Shown: piece after piece, positions 22,319 to 33,664 of the stretch
Layout of the letters: each line of letters starts with the position of its first letter
How positions within the stretch are numbered: the first letter of the stretch is position 1
NCBI GenBank assembly: GCA_023548195.1
Contig: JAJHZJ010000577.1
Location: 1,542,574-1,606,573 of the forward strand
Length of the DNA: 64,000 nt
Direction: 5' to 3'
Origin: Bettongia penicillata ogilbyi
Lineage: Eukaryota; Chordata; Mammalia; Diprotodontia; Potoroidae
Translations under genes and position numbers: made by a program
Notes under the pieces: generated by a model
What the model saw: only the letters and a program-made list of their open reading frames with translations
The model's database searches: none
What the model was told of the DNA's origin: nothing

Positions 22319-23154
22319 AGACACAGAGCACAGAGTGAATTGAATAGGATGGTATCATATCTTAAAAGAAATTAAGGTAAACGGTGAGAGAGAAATGTAG
22401 TGGGATGAGAGAGGGTGAAATGGAATGGGGTAAATTGTATCTCATTCAAGAGGCAAGCAGGAGACTTTTTAGTGGAGGGAAAAAGAGGAGAGCTGAGAAA
22501 AAAAACATGACGTTTACCCTCATCACATTCAACTAAAGGAAGGAATAAAATGCACACTTATTTTGGTATGAAAACCTATCTTACAATACATGAAAGTGGG
22601 GGAGAAGGAGATAAGCAGGGTGGGGGGGATGATGGAATGGAGGGCAATGGGAGGAGGGAGCAATTTGAAGTCAATACTTGGGGAGGGACAGGATCAAAAG
22701 ACAGAATAGAACCAATGGGGGGCAGGATAGGATGGAGGGAAATATAGTTAGTCTTACACAACATGACTATTATCGAAGTCATTTGCAAAACTACACAGAT
22801 ATGGCCTGCATTCCCGAAGGGAATAGGTGGGGAGGGAGGGATGGGGAGAATTTGGAACTCAAAGTTTTAGGAACAACTGTTGAGTATTGTTGTTGCTACT
22901 AGAAAATAAGAAATACAGTTAATGGGGAATAGAAAGTCATCTGGCCCTACAGGACAAAAGAGAAGATGGGGACAAGAGAAGGGAGGGAGGATAAAAGAGA
23001 GGGCAGATTGGTGATAGGGGAAATTAGAATGCTAGGTGTATTGGAGTGGGGGGAGGGGAGAAATGGGGAGAAAATTTGGAACCTAAAATCTTGTGAAAAT
23101 GAATGTAAAAAGTTAAATAAATAAATTTATATTAAAAAATAAAAGAAGTAGCCA

Positions 23155-23185
23155 ACCCCTTTAATGAGAACAGGAAAAAGAATAA
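23155..23185 (+). mobile_element. Marsupial-type short repeat copy 1, right-hand piece
   Basis: 'acccctttaatgagaac' corresponds to 'gcccctttaataagcaa' at about 33638-33655 in copy 2. This shows that the repeat was continuous before the HAL1 inserted. Confidence 0.65.
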
Positions 23186-23815
23186 AGATCAAAACAAAAC
23201 TGTCCCTGTTTTCAAGGAGCTTATGTTCCACTGGTAGTAACTGGAAGGACCCTTAAATATACACTAAGTAATAGAAAGAAATTTTCAGGTTTAGAGAATA
23301 CTAAAAACTAGGGAAAAGAGGGAGGCAGGAGATCAAGAAAGGTGTTGTATGGGAGGAAGCATAGAGCTATGCTTAGAAAGAAGTTGGGGATTCTATGAGG
23401 CAGAAGTGAGGTGGCAGTATCCCCCCATTCAGACATGGGGGAACCATCTGCGCAAAGGCATGGACATGGGACATGGATTATCATGTATAGCAATTAGCTA
23501 GCAGACTAGCACAACTTTCAATGGAAAGTACTTGTAAGTCAGTAAGTAATATTGACAGGAAAAGGTAGACAAGAGCTAGGTTATAGAGGGCTTTAAATGG
23601 CAACTTGAGAATAATATTTTTTATCCTAGGAGGAGTAGAGAGCAATTGGAGATTCTGAATAGGGCAATGACAAGGTCAGATTTCTGTTTAGGAATATTGA
23701 TTTGTACGGTGGAGAGTAGATTGGAAAGGAAACAGACTAGATACATTTCAGGGAAGGAATAAAATGCTTTAATTATTATATGGATGGTAGCTTTCAGAAC
23801 ATCTAGAGCCATTTT
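23186..23815 (-). repeat. L2-like element, second piece
   Basis: It resumes the element interrupted at 20052: 'ttttcaaggagcttatgttc', then the body 'tatagagggctttaaatgg', 'atcctaggaggagtagagag', 'gggcaatgacaaggtcag'. The same body series occurs at 52480-53030. Confidence 0.65.
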
Positions 23816-24024
23816 GCACCGCCCCCTCCAAGGATATCCATATATTTGTTTTAAGTCACTATATTATGCCAAATGGGGGGAGGTCTTAAATAAAGTCATC
23901 AAAGTGTCACAACAATTGAAAAATAACAAAGAATGATTGTGTTATATACCTTTGCAAAAAGATGGGTGAGGTTTTTATTTTGTCAGTGGTTACATCATAT
24001 ATAAGAATTTTTGTTTTGGCTGTG

Positions 24025-24475
24025 CATGTTGATTTTACTTTTTATTTATTTTATTTTTAATTTATGGGATGAAAGAAGCATTTTCATAACACAGTATAAC
24101 TGAAAAAAATGATTGCATATAAAACTGCAAATCTATTACGTACAACTTGATATTCCATTTAAATATATAATAAAGTTATTATGTAAACCTACTTTTTCCT
24201 TCCTTCTTTCCCTCCACCCTAGAGAAGGCTACTATTAGACATAAATATGTGCACACACACACATGTAAAATCAGACTATACACACTTTTATTTATCAACT
24301 CTTTCTCTGGATAAAGGCAGCATCTTTCTTCATAGGTCCTTTGTGGTTAATTTAGATATTTATAATAGTCAAAATTACTTGGTCACTTGAAGTTACTTTT
24401 AAAGCAGTGTTGCTATTACTGTATACAGTGTTTTCTTGGTTCTATTTTGCTCTTCATTATTTTGTGCCTATAAGA
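24025..24475 (-). mobile_element. L1-type 3' end fragment, reversed
   Basis: A pyrimidine-rich part ('cttccttctttccctccacc') and the phrase 'ctctttctctggataaaggc' with 'gtatacagtgttttcttgg' match the reversed 3' UTR region of L1-type elements in this window, for example 41280-41660. The ORF2 part is not included, so it is a 5'-truncated insertion. Confidence 0.55.
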
Positions 24476-24479
24476 AATT

Positions 24480-25050
24480 AATCTGACATCTTTTTGAGAA
24501 GAGGAAGCATGTATCCGAGGGCCAGCATCCTGAAAACACTCAGCTTGCTGAAGGGAACGGTGCAGGAAGGAAGACGTGACATTGGTGGGGAGGGATTCCA
24601 ATTGTAAATTGTAGAAGGATTAATTTCAGTATCAGTATGCAGCTTTATGCAAGAAAAGGTGGCCTCAGTGTTCCCCCATGTATAAAAAACATTTTGTGAG
24701 CTCCGTTGCCCTAATGTAATATCTTACACATAGAGCCCCTAAAAGGGATGTGGGCATGATTTGGGGGGAAAAGTGCCAGAAATGAGCATGAGTGGTAACT
24801 ATACTGTTTGCTGCCAGTCTTATCCTTGGATGAAGAAGGTTTATAGGCTGTATGAAGGTTATCAGTGAAAGATGGAGATGCAGAAGTACCTTTCCTTTTG
24901 GCTTTTGAAGGAAACATTGCTTGCCATCCTTTTAGGCACAAAATAGAATGGATTGATTACTCTTAGGAATGGCTTGATTGGTGTGGGCGCTCTCTCTAGC
25001 AAGGTTGATGTGTACCTATGCAGCAATTTCTACTCATATAATTGCTTGTG
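24480..25050. other. Unassigned stretch with weak coding-like texture on minus strand
   Basis: Two short minus-strand frames (24416-24601 and 24711-24941) have mixed, non-repetitive amino-acid content. They are not in phase with each other, have stops between them and lack recognisable domains. They could be remnants of a processed pseudogene, but I cannot name a parent. Confidence 0.25.
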
Positions 25051-25054
25051 TCAC

Positions 25055-25150
25055 TAAGAAGTTAAGTGACTTGCCCAAGTATATATTAGAGGCAGGACTT
25101 GAACCCAGGTCTTCCCAACTCTGATTATTTATCCACTATTCCATGCAAAC
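25055..25150 (-). repeat. MIR/SINE fragment, reversed
   Basis: 'aagttaagtgacttgcccaa', 'gaggcaggacttgaaccc' and 'aggtcttcccaactctg' are the reverse complement of the MIR/SINE core. Confidence 0.8.
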
Positions 25151-25954
25151 TCTCATACTCCCAATATTTCTACAGCGTTTAATATACTAAATCTTAGTTT
25201 TGGGTTGTAGGGCTGAGCTTACATGTCTTCAGATCTATTTGTTTTATTCATGTAAACTAGTCTCATATCTCATGTATTTTTGCTTCCTATGTGTGGTTTG
25301 GGAACATATGCATAAAAAAATATGTATCCATGGCTCCTGTGTCCATGGCAATCTCCTGAGAGTATAGATAGATACTTATACCACAAAGTCATCCTGAAAT
25401 GTTCCTCTCCAGGGATTCTTAACCTGAGGTACTTAAAAAAACAACAACATTTTAATATTTGTATTTCAATATAATTGCTTACCTTTATAACTTCATATCT
25501 TTTACTTTGTACATTTGAAAACATTGTTCTGAGAAGGATTTTATAGGTTTCAGTAGACTGACAAAGAGGTCCATGACATAGAAAAAAAGTTAATACCGAT
25601 TCTCTTTCAAGGACATAGAACTTGAAAGTACTTCAGGAACAGGCATTGCACTTGGATGGAGGTTTTCTACATGTACATCTTGAATAATTTGACAGTATTA
25701 TTAAATGACCTCAGTTTTTTTCCCCACTCTCTATCCCCAATAGCTCAGATGGATGTACACAGGAGCGACCATTCAAGGGGAAGGAAAACCTCCTTTTTGC
25801 TTCCATTTTAAGGACATAGGGCATAAACTCTGCTTCCCTCAAACAATGATTTGCTGCTGCCACAATTATGAGCAAAGAACTGGATGAAATTGAGCAACTA
25901 CCATATTCTTCCCATTTCTACATGTCACATTTTAAGGAAGACATTGACAATTCC

Positions 25955-26018
25955 TATCAGTTCAACAACCATTTATTAGAATCTATTTTGTGTCTGATAC
26001 TGTTCTAGTGCTGGCTGA
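25955..26018 (-). repeat. L2-type 3' end fragment, reversed
   Basis: 'tcaacaaccatttattag' is followed by 'tgatactgttctagtgctgg'. Confidence 0.6.
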
Positions 26019-26019
26019 T

Positions 26020-26940
26020 ACATCTCTCTGTCCCCTCCTCATCTTCCTGCCTTCTGAGTTCACCCTCCCTTTAAACCCTTAAAATATGACACATAGAGGC
26101 AGGAATATTCTGCATCATCACTCTGTTCAGTCACTGCTAAAATGCACAAGGCAACTTGATTCTTTTGAAGATAGCTGTAGTTCTTATGAAGGGAACAATG
26201 AGGATTTGTATTGGTCAGAATATAGTACAAAACTCAAAAATCTTGACTTACAAGGGTAAAAATGTAGACTAAGGGAGTAGACATTCTTTGATTAACTTTT
26301 TCCTTCTACGACTTTATTTCCATGTCAATCAAATAGATCTTGGGAATGAGATGGACTTTATTTTTCTATCAAGTTGAGGCCTTGAGACCATAGGATTCCA
26401 TTAAGTGATAGAGGTTAAAAGAAATAATTTCAACCCTAAGGCAGATTAGATAGTCAAAACTTACAAATAGATTGATGGCAGTTTGTTAGCTGGCTTATCT
26501 CCTAGGCTAGGTTTGTAGTACAACTATGAAAGAGCGTCACCCTGCTTTTATCAGAGAGACACTTTCTAGTCATGACTTCTTAAGAGACAGAAGCAAGGAG
26601 CCCAAGAGATAGTTCTGAAGCCCAATGTACGGAAATAGAGAGTAGCTCAGCAACCATGAAACCAACTGAACACTCCAGAAAGACAACATAGTTCCCAGAT
26701 GAGGGTAAAGATGTGATGCCCAATAGTGATAACGTAATGCTCAGAGAGAGCAGAGACATTCAATTTAGCATGTCCAATGATATCAAGAGAGAACTTTGGC
26801 AGCTATTCCATATCAAAGGAATGATTTGCATCAGCTACACATGCCCTATGAATGTATTCCATCAAATCAGCACACTAACCACATGGGTTCTTGTCTTATT
26901 CCTTGGCTATACATATTCCCTCCATGTGTCCCATGGTCAA
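26020..26940. other. Unassigned non-coding stretch
   Basis: I see no gene and no nameable repeat here. The short open frames near 26713-26984 lack any domain. Confidence 0.4.
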
Positions 26941-26944
26941 TCGA

Positions 26945-27175
26945 TCAACAATCCCTTATTACCACATGTCAAAACCTATGCTAAGTGCCAAGGAAGCAAA
27001 GAAAGGCAAAAAACATAGTCCTTCTTTCAAGGAACTGACATTCTTTTGGGCGAGACAATATGCTATATACATATATATGCATACACACATATACTTATAA
27101 AATACATACCAAAATTGGAAGGTAATCTCAGAGGGAAAACATTGGCATATTCTCTCTGTGTGACTTTCCCTAAGG
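26945..27175 (-). repeat. L2-type 3' end, reversed
   Basis: The series 'aaaacctatgctaagtgcc', 'gaagcaaagaaaggcaaaa', 'tttcaaggaactgacattc', 'aatctcagagggaaaac' follows the longer L2-like copies. Confidence 0.65.
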
Positions 27176-27724
27176 TGACACTAAAACTGATGAAAGAGTG
27201 CCCACGATGTATTCATGGGGAATTGTTTTTCTTGTCACTTAAACTGACATTCTGTCTGGCTGAATGTCTAATGTGTTTTTTCTGGGGTCCTAAGGAAGCG
27301 CTCTGAGTGCTATAACTAGGATGTTCTTCATTGTGATGAGCCTAAATCAGCCTTCCCAAAACTTCTATCTATTAATTTCAGTTCTGCTTTCTGGAACTAC
27401 ATATAAAACAAGTCTATTCCTCTTTCACTTGACAAACTTTTAAATAGCTGAAGGCATATATCATGTTCTCTCTAAGGTCCTCTTTACTGGGCTATATTTT
27501 GCTAGTTCTTTTACTCCTTCCTCTTTGGCAGTTTTTAGACTTTTAACAATATTAACTGCTCTCTTACAGATGGTAAAATCCCTCTTAAAATGCAGCACTA
27601 AGAATTAGACTACGAGATTTGTCAGTGAAGAGCATAGTGGGACTCTACTCTTGGTCCATATACTATCCTTCCAATGATTTCTGAGCAAGACTAATTTAGC
27701 CTTTGGGGCAGCTATGTTACAGTA

Positions 27725-27805
27725 CTGGGTAGATGCTTATGTAAAGTGTTTGACAGTCCTTAAAGTGCTATATACATGTCAGCTATAATTGTAGCAATAA
27801 TCTAT
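27725..27805 (+). repeat. MIR 3' fragment
   Basis: 'tgtaaagtgtttgacagtcc' and 'ttaaagtgctatatacatg' with 'cagctataattg' form the conserved 3' end of MIR elements. Confidence 0.65.
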
Positions 27806-27949
27806 TCTCCATCTTGGACATGGTAGCAAGTGAGAATGATGATGTTGAATAGGATAGTAGCATTTTAAAAATTAATTACAATTAAATTAATTAAAAACAG
27901 ATCACTTCAAATTTACAAGCATAATATGAAAGAGTAATAAAATAGTAGA

Positions 27950-28090
27950 GATTGAAAGGACATCGGAGATTGTCTAATACAAATCTTTCATTTTGATAGA
28001 TGAGGATACTAGAGTCCAATAAGATAGAATAACTTCACTAAGTCACATGACTATTTAGCAACAGAATTGAAACATAGGTGTTTTAACTCC
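27950..28090 (-). repeat. MIR/SINE-type fragment, reversed
   Basis: 'cattttgatagatgaggata', 'cactaagtcacatgac' and 'cagaattgaaacataggtg' match the reverse of a MIR family. Confidence 0.6.
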
Positions 28091-28669
28091 TACCTTACTT
28101 TTTTTCCCATTACATCTTACTGATTCAATCTTAGCCTTATCTTCCTTGACTTTTCTTCAGAATTTGTTACTGTTAACCACCTTAGATAGGCTCTGATTTC
28201 TAGGTTTTAGTAATCTAAAGGATGTTTTGAAAAGGTTCTCAATTAATTTGATGGAATTGCGAGCCACTTTGTTTTTGCCTGACTGAAGAACCATCTGTCC
28301 TCCTGGTGACCTGAAGGACAGAAGCAAATTCACTAGGGATTCATCTCTTTTCCATAAGAGACAATCAGTCTTGGAAGTCATGAAGGGATCTGCAAAAAAT
28401 GCCCAAGCCTAGAGACATCTCCTGAGTGACCTACCCAGTCTCTATACTTGGTAGGGGAAGGACCATGAGAATTTATCAGAAGAGAAAGACTATCAGTATG
28501 CATTCCATATGTGTGTATGTGTTGTCATCTTTTCTAGTATATGCTACATGTATGTCCAGAATGCATACCAATGTATTACCAAAACCTAGAATATATATTC
28601 CGCATTCCATATATGCACACATATAAGTGTGCAGTGTATATATGTATGTATACACATATACATATATAT

Positions 28670-29194
28670 GTAAATTTTATAACACAGTAATATTCCATTA
28701 CATTCATGTACCACAATTTGTTTAGCCTTTGATGAGTATCTACTTTATTTCCAATTTTCAGCTATCACAAAAAAAGTGCTGCTATAAGTATTTTAGACTA
28801 CATCATATTTTCTTATCTATGGTTTCCTGGTGGTATTACCTTAGTAATAGTCTTTGTCTTTGTTTCAAAGGATATGGACATCTTAATAACTTTATTTGCA
28901 TTATTCCAGATTACTTTCCCAAAAGGTTGTACCATGTCACAGCTCCATCAGCAATATCCGTTATAAGACTGTTCTTTCAGAACCCTTCCAATACTGACTG
29001 TTGCTGTTTTTTTCTTTATCGTTTTTGTCAATTTTCTAGGTATGAGGTGAAACCTCTAGACTGTTTTGGTTTGCATTTCTCTTATTGTTAGTGATTTCGG
29101 TATGATCTCATATTCTTGTGAGTACTTCACAGTACTCACATTTTTAAGGGAATTATTTGTCCATATCTTTGACCACTTATCTACTGGAGAATAG

Positions 29195-29241
<47 letters not shown>

Positions 29242-29251
29242 CTCTCTCTCT

Positions 29252-29282
<31 letters not shown>

Positions 29283-29504
29283 TCTTTCTCTCTCTCTTCT
29301 CTTCTCCTCTCTCTCTCTGTCTCTCCTCTCTGTCTCTCTCTCTGTCTCTCTTTCTCTCTCTCTCTCTGTCTCCTCTCTCTCTCTGTCTCTCTCTCTCCTC
29401 TCTCTGTCTCTCTCTGACTCTCTATCTCTCTCTCTTTCTCTCTCTCTCTCTCTGTCTCTCTCTGACTCTCTCTCTGTCTCTCTCTGTGTCTCTCTCTCTC
29501 TCTC

Positions 29505-29551
<47 letters not shown>

Positions 29552-30200
29552 GACACACACACACACACACACAGAGTTTGTATATTCTGGATACCAAACC
29601 CTGGGCAGAGAAATTTGATACTAAGACTTTTTCCTAATTTGACCATTTCCCCTCTTCTCCTAGGTACATTGATTTTGTCTGTGCAAAAGTTTTTCAGTTT
29701 CAGATTATCTGTTTTGTCTTTTGCAATTGCCTTTATCTCTTGTTTAAGAATACACTTACTCATTATTGTGAGAAGTAAATGATCTATTTTTCTTCTATTT
29801 TTTGCTACTACGATCTTTAATATTAGGATTGTACATCTATTTGGAATGCATTGTGGAATGTTTTATAAAGTATCGGTCTAATCCTAATTTCTGCTAGACT
29901 GCTTTCCAGTTTTTCCATCTCTCATCAAATGAATTTTTTTCTAGGTAATTTATATTTTCAGCTTTATCAAACATTATGTCACTGAGTTCTGTTTTTGACT
30001 CTTGTTTAGTCTGTTTCACTGATCTATTTTTCTGCTTTTTAACCAATACCAGATGATTTTGATGACTGCTGCTTTACAATACACTTTCAGGTCTTAAAGT
30101 GCCATTCCCTCTTCATCCCTACTTCTTTTCATAATTTCTCTTGATATTCTCGATCTTTTGATTTTCCAGATGAATTTTGTTATTATTTCATCATGTTCTG
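28670..30200 (-). mobile_element. L1 3' half (ORF2 C-terminus and 3' UTR), split by a CT/CA array
   Basis: The minus-strand sequence carries the L1 ORF2 C-terminal series in order: 'aatattccattacattcatg', 'caatttgtttagcctttgat', 'aaaaaaagtgctgctataag', 'tacattgattttgtctgtgc', 'ccagtttttccatctctca', 'ccagatgaattttgttatt'. The 5' part of the L1 is missing, the usual result of incomplete reverse transcription. The array at 29202-29572 interrupts ORF2 sequence: phrases on either side are neighbours in the uninterrupted copy at 41190-42990. All frames are broken. Confidence 0.8.
29202..29572. repeat. (CT)n/(CA)n microsatellite, about 370 bp
   Basis: A long array of CT dinucleotides with regular 'ctgt' and 'ctcctct' variants is followed at 29539 by a CA run. 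The long Ser-Leu and Arg-Glu frames on the two strands are translations of this array. Confidence 0.97.
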
Positions 30201-30224
30201 TTCTGATTGATTGTTAAAGGTAAA

Positions 30225-30600
30225 TAAATCAGTGTGGGCTTAAAGCTAGAAGTATAGACCCACAGAATACCTTCTACCCAATTAAAGTCTCCTGAGGAAC
30301 CTAAGCTAGGAATGCAAATCTATATGGTAACCCAGAGGAGGTACAATGATGACATAAATCACTCTAGCCAGAGGGGAGGGAAGAAAGGAGTTGGTGCCAG
30401 ATAACAACAGAGAGAGACCACCTTGTGCTGAACTCTGATTTATTGATTTCACATTACACAAAAACAATCCTCAGAAGAGAAATGCTGACCTGAAACTCAT
30501 TGCCTTGAATTGGAGCAATTTTTGCTCACCCTTGTGGTCTGACACAATTCCCTCCTTAAAGTCATGCCAAAAAGTTGTAGTCTCCCAACAGCTGCATTCT
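30225..30600 (-). mobile_element. Possible solo LTR, minus orientation
   Basis: The stretch abuts the L1 fragment and has no LINE or SINE motifs. It contains 'gctgaactctgatttattg', the kind of A/T-rich zone seen in reversed LTRs near the polyadenylation site. Borders and family could not be confirmed. Confidence 0.25.
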
Positions 30601-31061
30601 GATAATCAAAGTGAAGCCAAACTGGTATTTTTGTTATTTTTTGTTTCACAGTAACAGCATCAAACAATTTGTACTGGAAAAAGGTTCTGTTATTTTATAA
30701 TAGTTTCTTAGTCATCTTTTCCATTTAATGAAGATATAACAGGAAATGTTTTTTTTTTCTCAGTTGCATAATTAGTCTTCTATGTAAGGAGCTCACTAAG
30801 ATAATTTTTCTTCATAGGATTTGGTGTTTTGGTTTTGAGAATATTTTTAAGCATATCAAACTGATTAACTGCTTTTTTAAAAAAGAAATATTTTTTATCT
30901 TTTTTAACACCTGTATTTCAGAATATGCCCCTCCCCATCTGTTATCTGTTAAATGATATAAAATATAGGGGGGGAAAATAGTTCAGCAAAAAAACCCCCC
31001 AAAACTAGCCACATCAACAGAGTCTGTAAAATATATAATATTCCATACCGTAGTCCCTGAC

Positions 31062-31086
31062 TTTTGCAAAAAAAAAAAAAAAAAAA
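31062..31086 (+). repeat. Poly(A) run
   Basis: About 18 consecutive A residues (31069-31086) follow 'cttttgc'. It might be the tail of a plus-strand retroposon, but the preceding sequence (30610-31060) has no recognisable element. Confidence 0.6.
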
Positions 31087-31249
31087 GGAGGGATGCCTTT
31101 TTTATAAAATGTATTCAGAAAGGAATGACATTAAATCTTCATATTTTGGAAGAGGAAATAAGTTTGTTGCACCTTCCTTTATCCAGGACCAAGACTTCAT
31201 TGTATGAATTTGAATTCCTCTTATTTCTAGTATTATTGTCATTTATTAT

Positions 31250-31398
31250 TATAAGTGCTATTATTATCATCCCTATTTTACAGTTGAGGAAACCAAGGCA
31301 CACAGAGGTTATAGAGGGATGCACACAGCTTAGTAAGTATTCGAGGTCAGATTTAACTTAAAGACTTCCGAGTCTAGGCTCAGCAGCTCCCTCTGACT
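31250..31398 (-). repeat. MIR fragment, reversed
   Basis: 'attattatcatccctatttt', 'acagttgaggaaaccaaggc' and 'gacttccgagtctaggctc' are the reverse of a MIR. Confidence 0.75.
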
Positions 31399-32024
31399 AA
31401 TATGTAGAATGAGAAACACTTTTTGCCATGATTAATGGAAAAATTGTTTTGCTCAACTCTGCTCATATTATATAAGGATTTTTTATCTTTTATTTTTACC
31501 AGTAAGTGGAGAGGGTAGTGGGAAGAGTTAGGAAGAAGAAAAATGCTTGATAAATATTACAATAGTCTAGACAAGAAGAGACAAGGACCTGAATGAGGGT
31601 GGTTGTTGTAGAGATAGAAAAGAGAGAATGATGTTGACGGGAATTATAGAGGTGATGATGAAATGAGATGAAATGACTTACATAAGAAACTTAAAAGGTT
31701 TAGAATTCTTCTTGAGGTATAGGAAGGACCAGGTGGAGATCTACAAGCCTTTAGTTGCTCCTCAGTAGCCATGTGGTGGTTGTATGACTGGTCCCCAACT
31801 TGAACTTTCCAAGTTCTGAGGAAAACTGTGGACCCTACTTATATCACAGACTCAATTCTATCCTAATGCTAAACTTATTCAAAGAAAGGAGGTTTTTATA
31901 CCCCCAAATAATGGATGAATGGAAAAATGCTGACAGTGCCCTAATAACATATCTAGGAATAGTCCTGAGGAAGGTACTTCAAGAAGGTGTCAAGAAGTTT
32001 CTGGCATGAAAGCACTTGTTTTAT

Positions 32025-32235
32025 TTTATATACAGCTAAGTGGCACAGTGGATAAAGTCCTAGGCCTGCAGACAGGAAGACCTGAGTTCAAATTTGGCCT
32101 CAGATACTTGCTAGCTATGGGATCCTGGGCAAACCATTTAATCAAAGTTTGCCTTAGTTTCCTCAACTACCAAATAGGGATAATGACATCACCTACAGCA
32201 CTTGCTAAGCATTGTTGTAAGGATCACAAATGGTT
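32025..32235 (+). repeat. tRNA/MIR-type SINE, nearly complete
   Basis: A good copy reads 'cagctaagtggcacagtgga', 'ctaggcctgcagacaggaag', 'acctgagttcaaatttgg', 'ctcagatacttgctagc', 'gccttagtttcctcaac', 'gggataatgacatcacc'. The front part includes sequence resembling tRNA-type A- and B-box promoter elements ('gagttcaaatt'). Confidence 0.85.
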
Positions 32236-32589
32236 ATTCCCTGTCTCCCCACCCTCTTCCTTTTGGGGGAGGGGACATGATGAGCTACTGATAAACAATC
32301 CCAGCTTGCTACACTGGGGAGTTAGTCCAGTTAGGACTTAGTTCTTCTGAAGCAGCGCCTGGGCTATTATTTGTCAACAGTGGTCTTCAAACATTTTTTG
32401 ATCTTGCGCCTTTACCTATAAAAGCACACCTCCCTCCATGTTAATATTTATTTATAGGTGACTAATATAAATATATCAGGGGATTGGAACTGGACCTTGA
32501 TTTTATTGGTTTACAGTAACACTGAGATTAGGAAAGTCCTCTGCAGCACAGGCCAGAACTTTCTCTAAAATATATAGTCTGAGAATTGT

Positions 32590-32712
32590 CCAGAGGACCA
32601 AGAGGGAAGTATTTTCCCACAATCATGTAGTAAGTAGACCAGAGGCAAGATTTGAACTCATGTCTTCCTGGTTCCAAGGGCAACTTTTTATCCATGAGAT
32701 AACACACTCTTC
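32590..32712 (-). repeat. tRNA/MIR-type SINE, reversed
   Basis: 'gtagtaagtagaccagaggc', 'aagatttgaactcatgtc' and 'ttcctggttccaagggc' are the reverse complement of the SINE at 32025. Confidence 0.8.
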
Positions 32713-33417
32713 TCAGATACAAACCATTGCACTAATAACGTTATACATTATAAAACACACAAAAAGTAGACATTATTAAAAAAATGCAATAAAGACATAA
32801 TCACATTTGATTCCACAGTAGTAAGTAATTTAAATGAGTAGTATGTCCAGACTGTGCTTTGCAAAAATCCCTTTGGTAACCATGAGGAAGATGACATAGG
32901 AGATAGGGAGAGTGTGAGAACTGACCAATTGCTGGGCCTTAGTTGCAGAAGTGATTCCATTTTTGACCATTAAATGACCTGCTTCTATTCTGGGCAGTTC
33001 CTATGTACCCATCAACTGGCTTATTCAGCTACATTTAGGTTTAGAAATAAAAGGTTAGCAAACTCTCATTTTAGCAAACTTCATCTAATCCAGCTATATA
33101 AAGTTAGGAAACTTGTGATTGATGATTATGAAAGGGGTTTCAGACCACTCCCACCCCCCATGACCACCCCTAACTAAAGTCACTCAGGCCCTGTGAATCT
33201 GCTCAACAGTGACAATCAGACACAACAGCAAAGATCATATCTAGACTCTGGATTGAGGTACAACAGCTTACTATATGTCTGAGCTACTGTCATTATTGTG
33301 TCTTTGGGATTGTGGGGCAACAGTGCCACATGTGTTTACATGCCTGTGAATAATAAACTCTTTAACTCATGATCCTTTCATCATTTTCATTCTTTCTCAG
33401 TGCCCCTCAATGATCTC

Positions 33418-33438
33418 ATATATATATATATATATATG
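33418..33438. repeat. (TA)n microsatellite
   Basis: About ten TA units lie directly before the second copy of the short interspersed repeat. Confidence 0.9.
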
Positions 33439-33439
33439 T

Positions 33440-33660
33440 GAAAGGTGACCAGTCTCACTTTCTCCTCCTGAGCCATCTGAATCCAGTGACTAAATATTCA
33501 TCAGGATGACTGGAGATGGCCCAGGATGCAATGGGAGGCCTTGGCCTTTTTCGGCTAAGGTCTATTCAGATGCTCACTCAGAGTGAGGTGACAGCCATTC
33601 AGCGAATACTTCTCTTTAAGAAGTCATCAGGGAATGGCCCCTTTAATAAGCAAAAGAAAA
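33440..33660 (+). mobile_element. Marsupial-type short interspersed repeat, copy 2
   Basis: It is homologous to 20130-20340 plus 23155-23185 and is uninterrupted here: 'gaaaggtgaccagtctcac', 'agccatctgaatccagtgac', 'aggatgactggagatggccc', 'ttaagaagtcatcaggg', 'aatggcccctttaataagc'. Comparing the two copies shows exactly where the HAL1 went in. Confidence 0.65.
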
Positions 33661-33664
33661 GAAT

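Larger units (their letters stand above)
20342..23142 (+). mobile_element. Complete half-L1 (HAL1-type) retrotransposon with perfect target-site duplication
   Basis: The element runs from a typical L1 start (GGAGGAGCCAAGAGGGCGG near 20347) through a GC-rich 5' UTR of about 670 bp, an ORF1 (21010-22113), and a G/A-rich 3' UTR of about 1 kb with a CA repeat. It ends in 'ttaaataaataaatttat' and an A-rich tail. ORF2, which encodes endonuclease and reverse transcriptase, is absent. The 12-bp sequence AAGAAGTAGCCA occurs at 20330-20341 and 23143-23154, so this is one full insertion. HAL1 elements are L1 derivatives that keep only ORF1 and move with enzymes from intact L1s; several mammals, including the opossum, have them. 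The near match to the copy at 59748, in structure and sequence, indicates recent spread. Confidence 0.9.

Noticed and set aside
24416..24941. Possible processed pseudogene on the minus strand
   Set aside because: Two short frames are out of phase, with stops between them, no poly(A) signature and no recognisable parent protein. The evidence is insufficient.
29157..29572. Long Ser-Leu and Arg-Glu repeat frames
   Set aside because: They are translations of the CT/CA array inside an L1 remnant.
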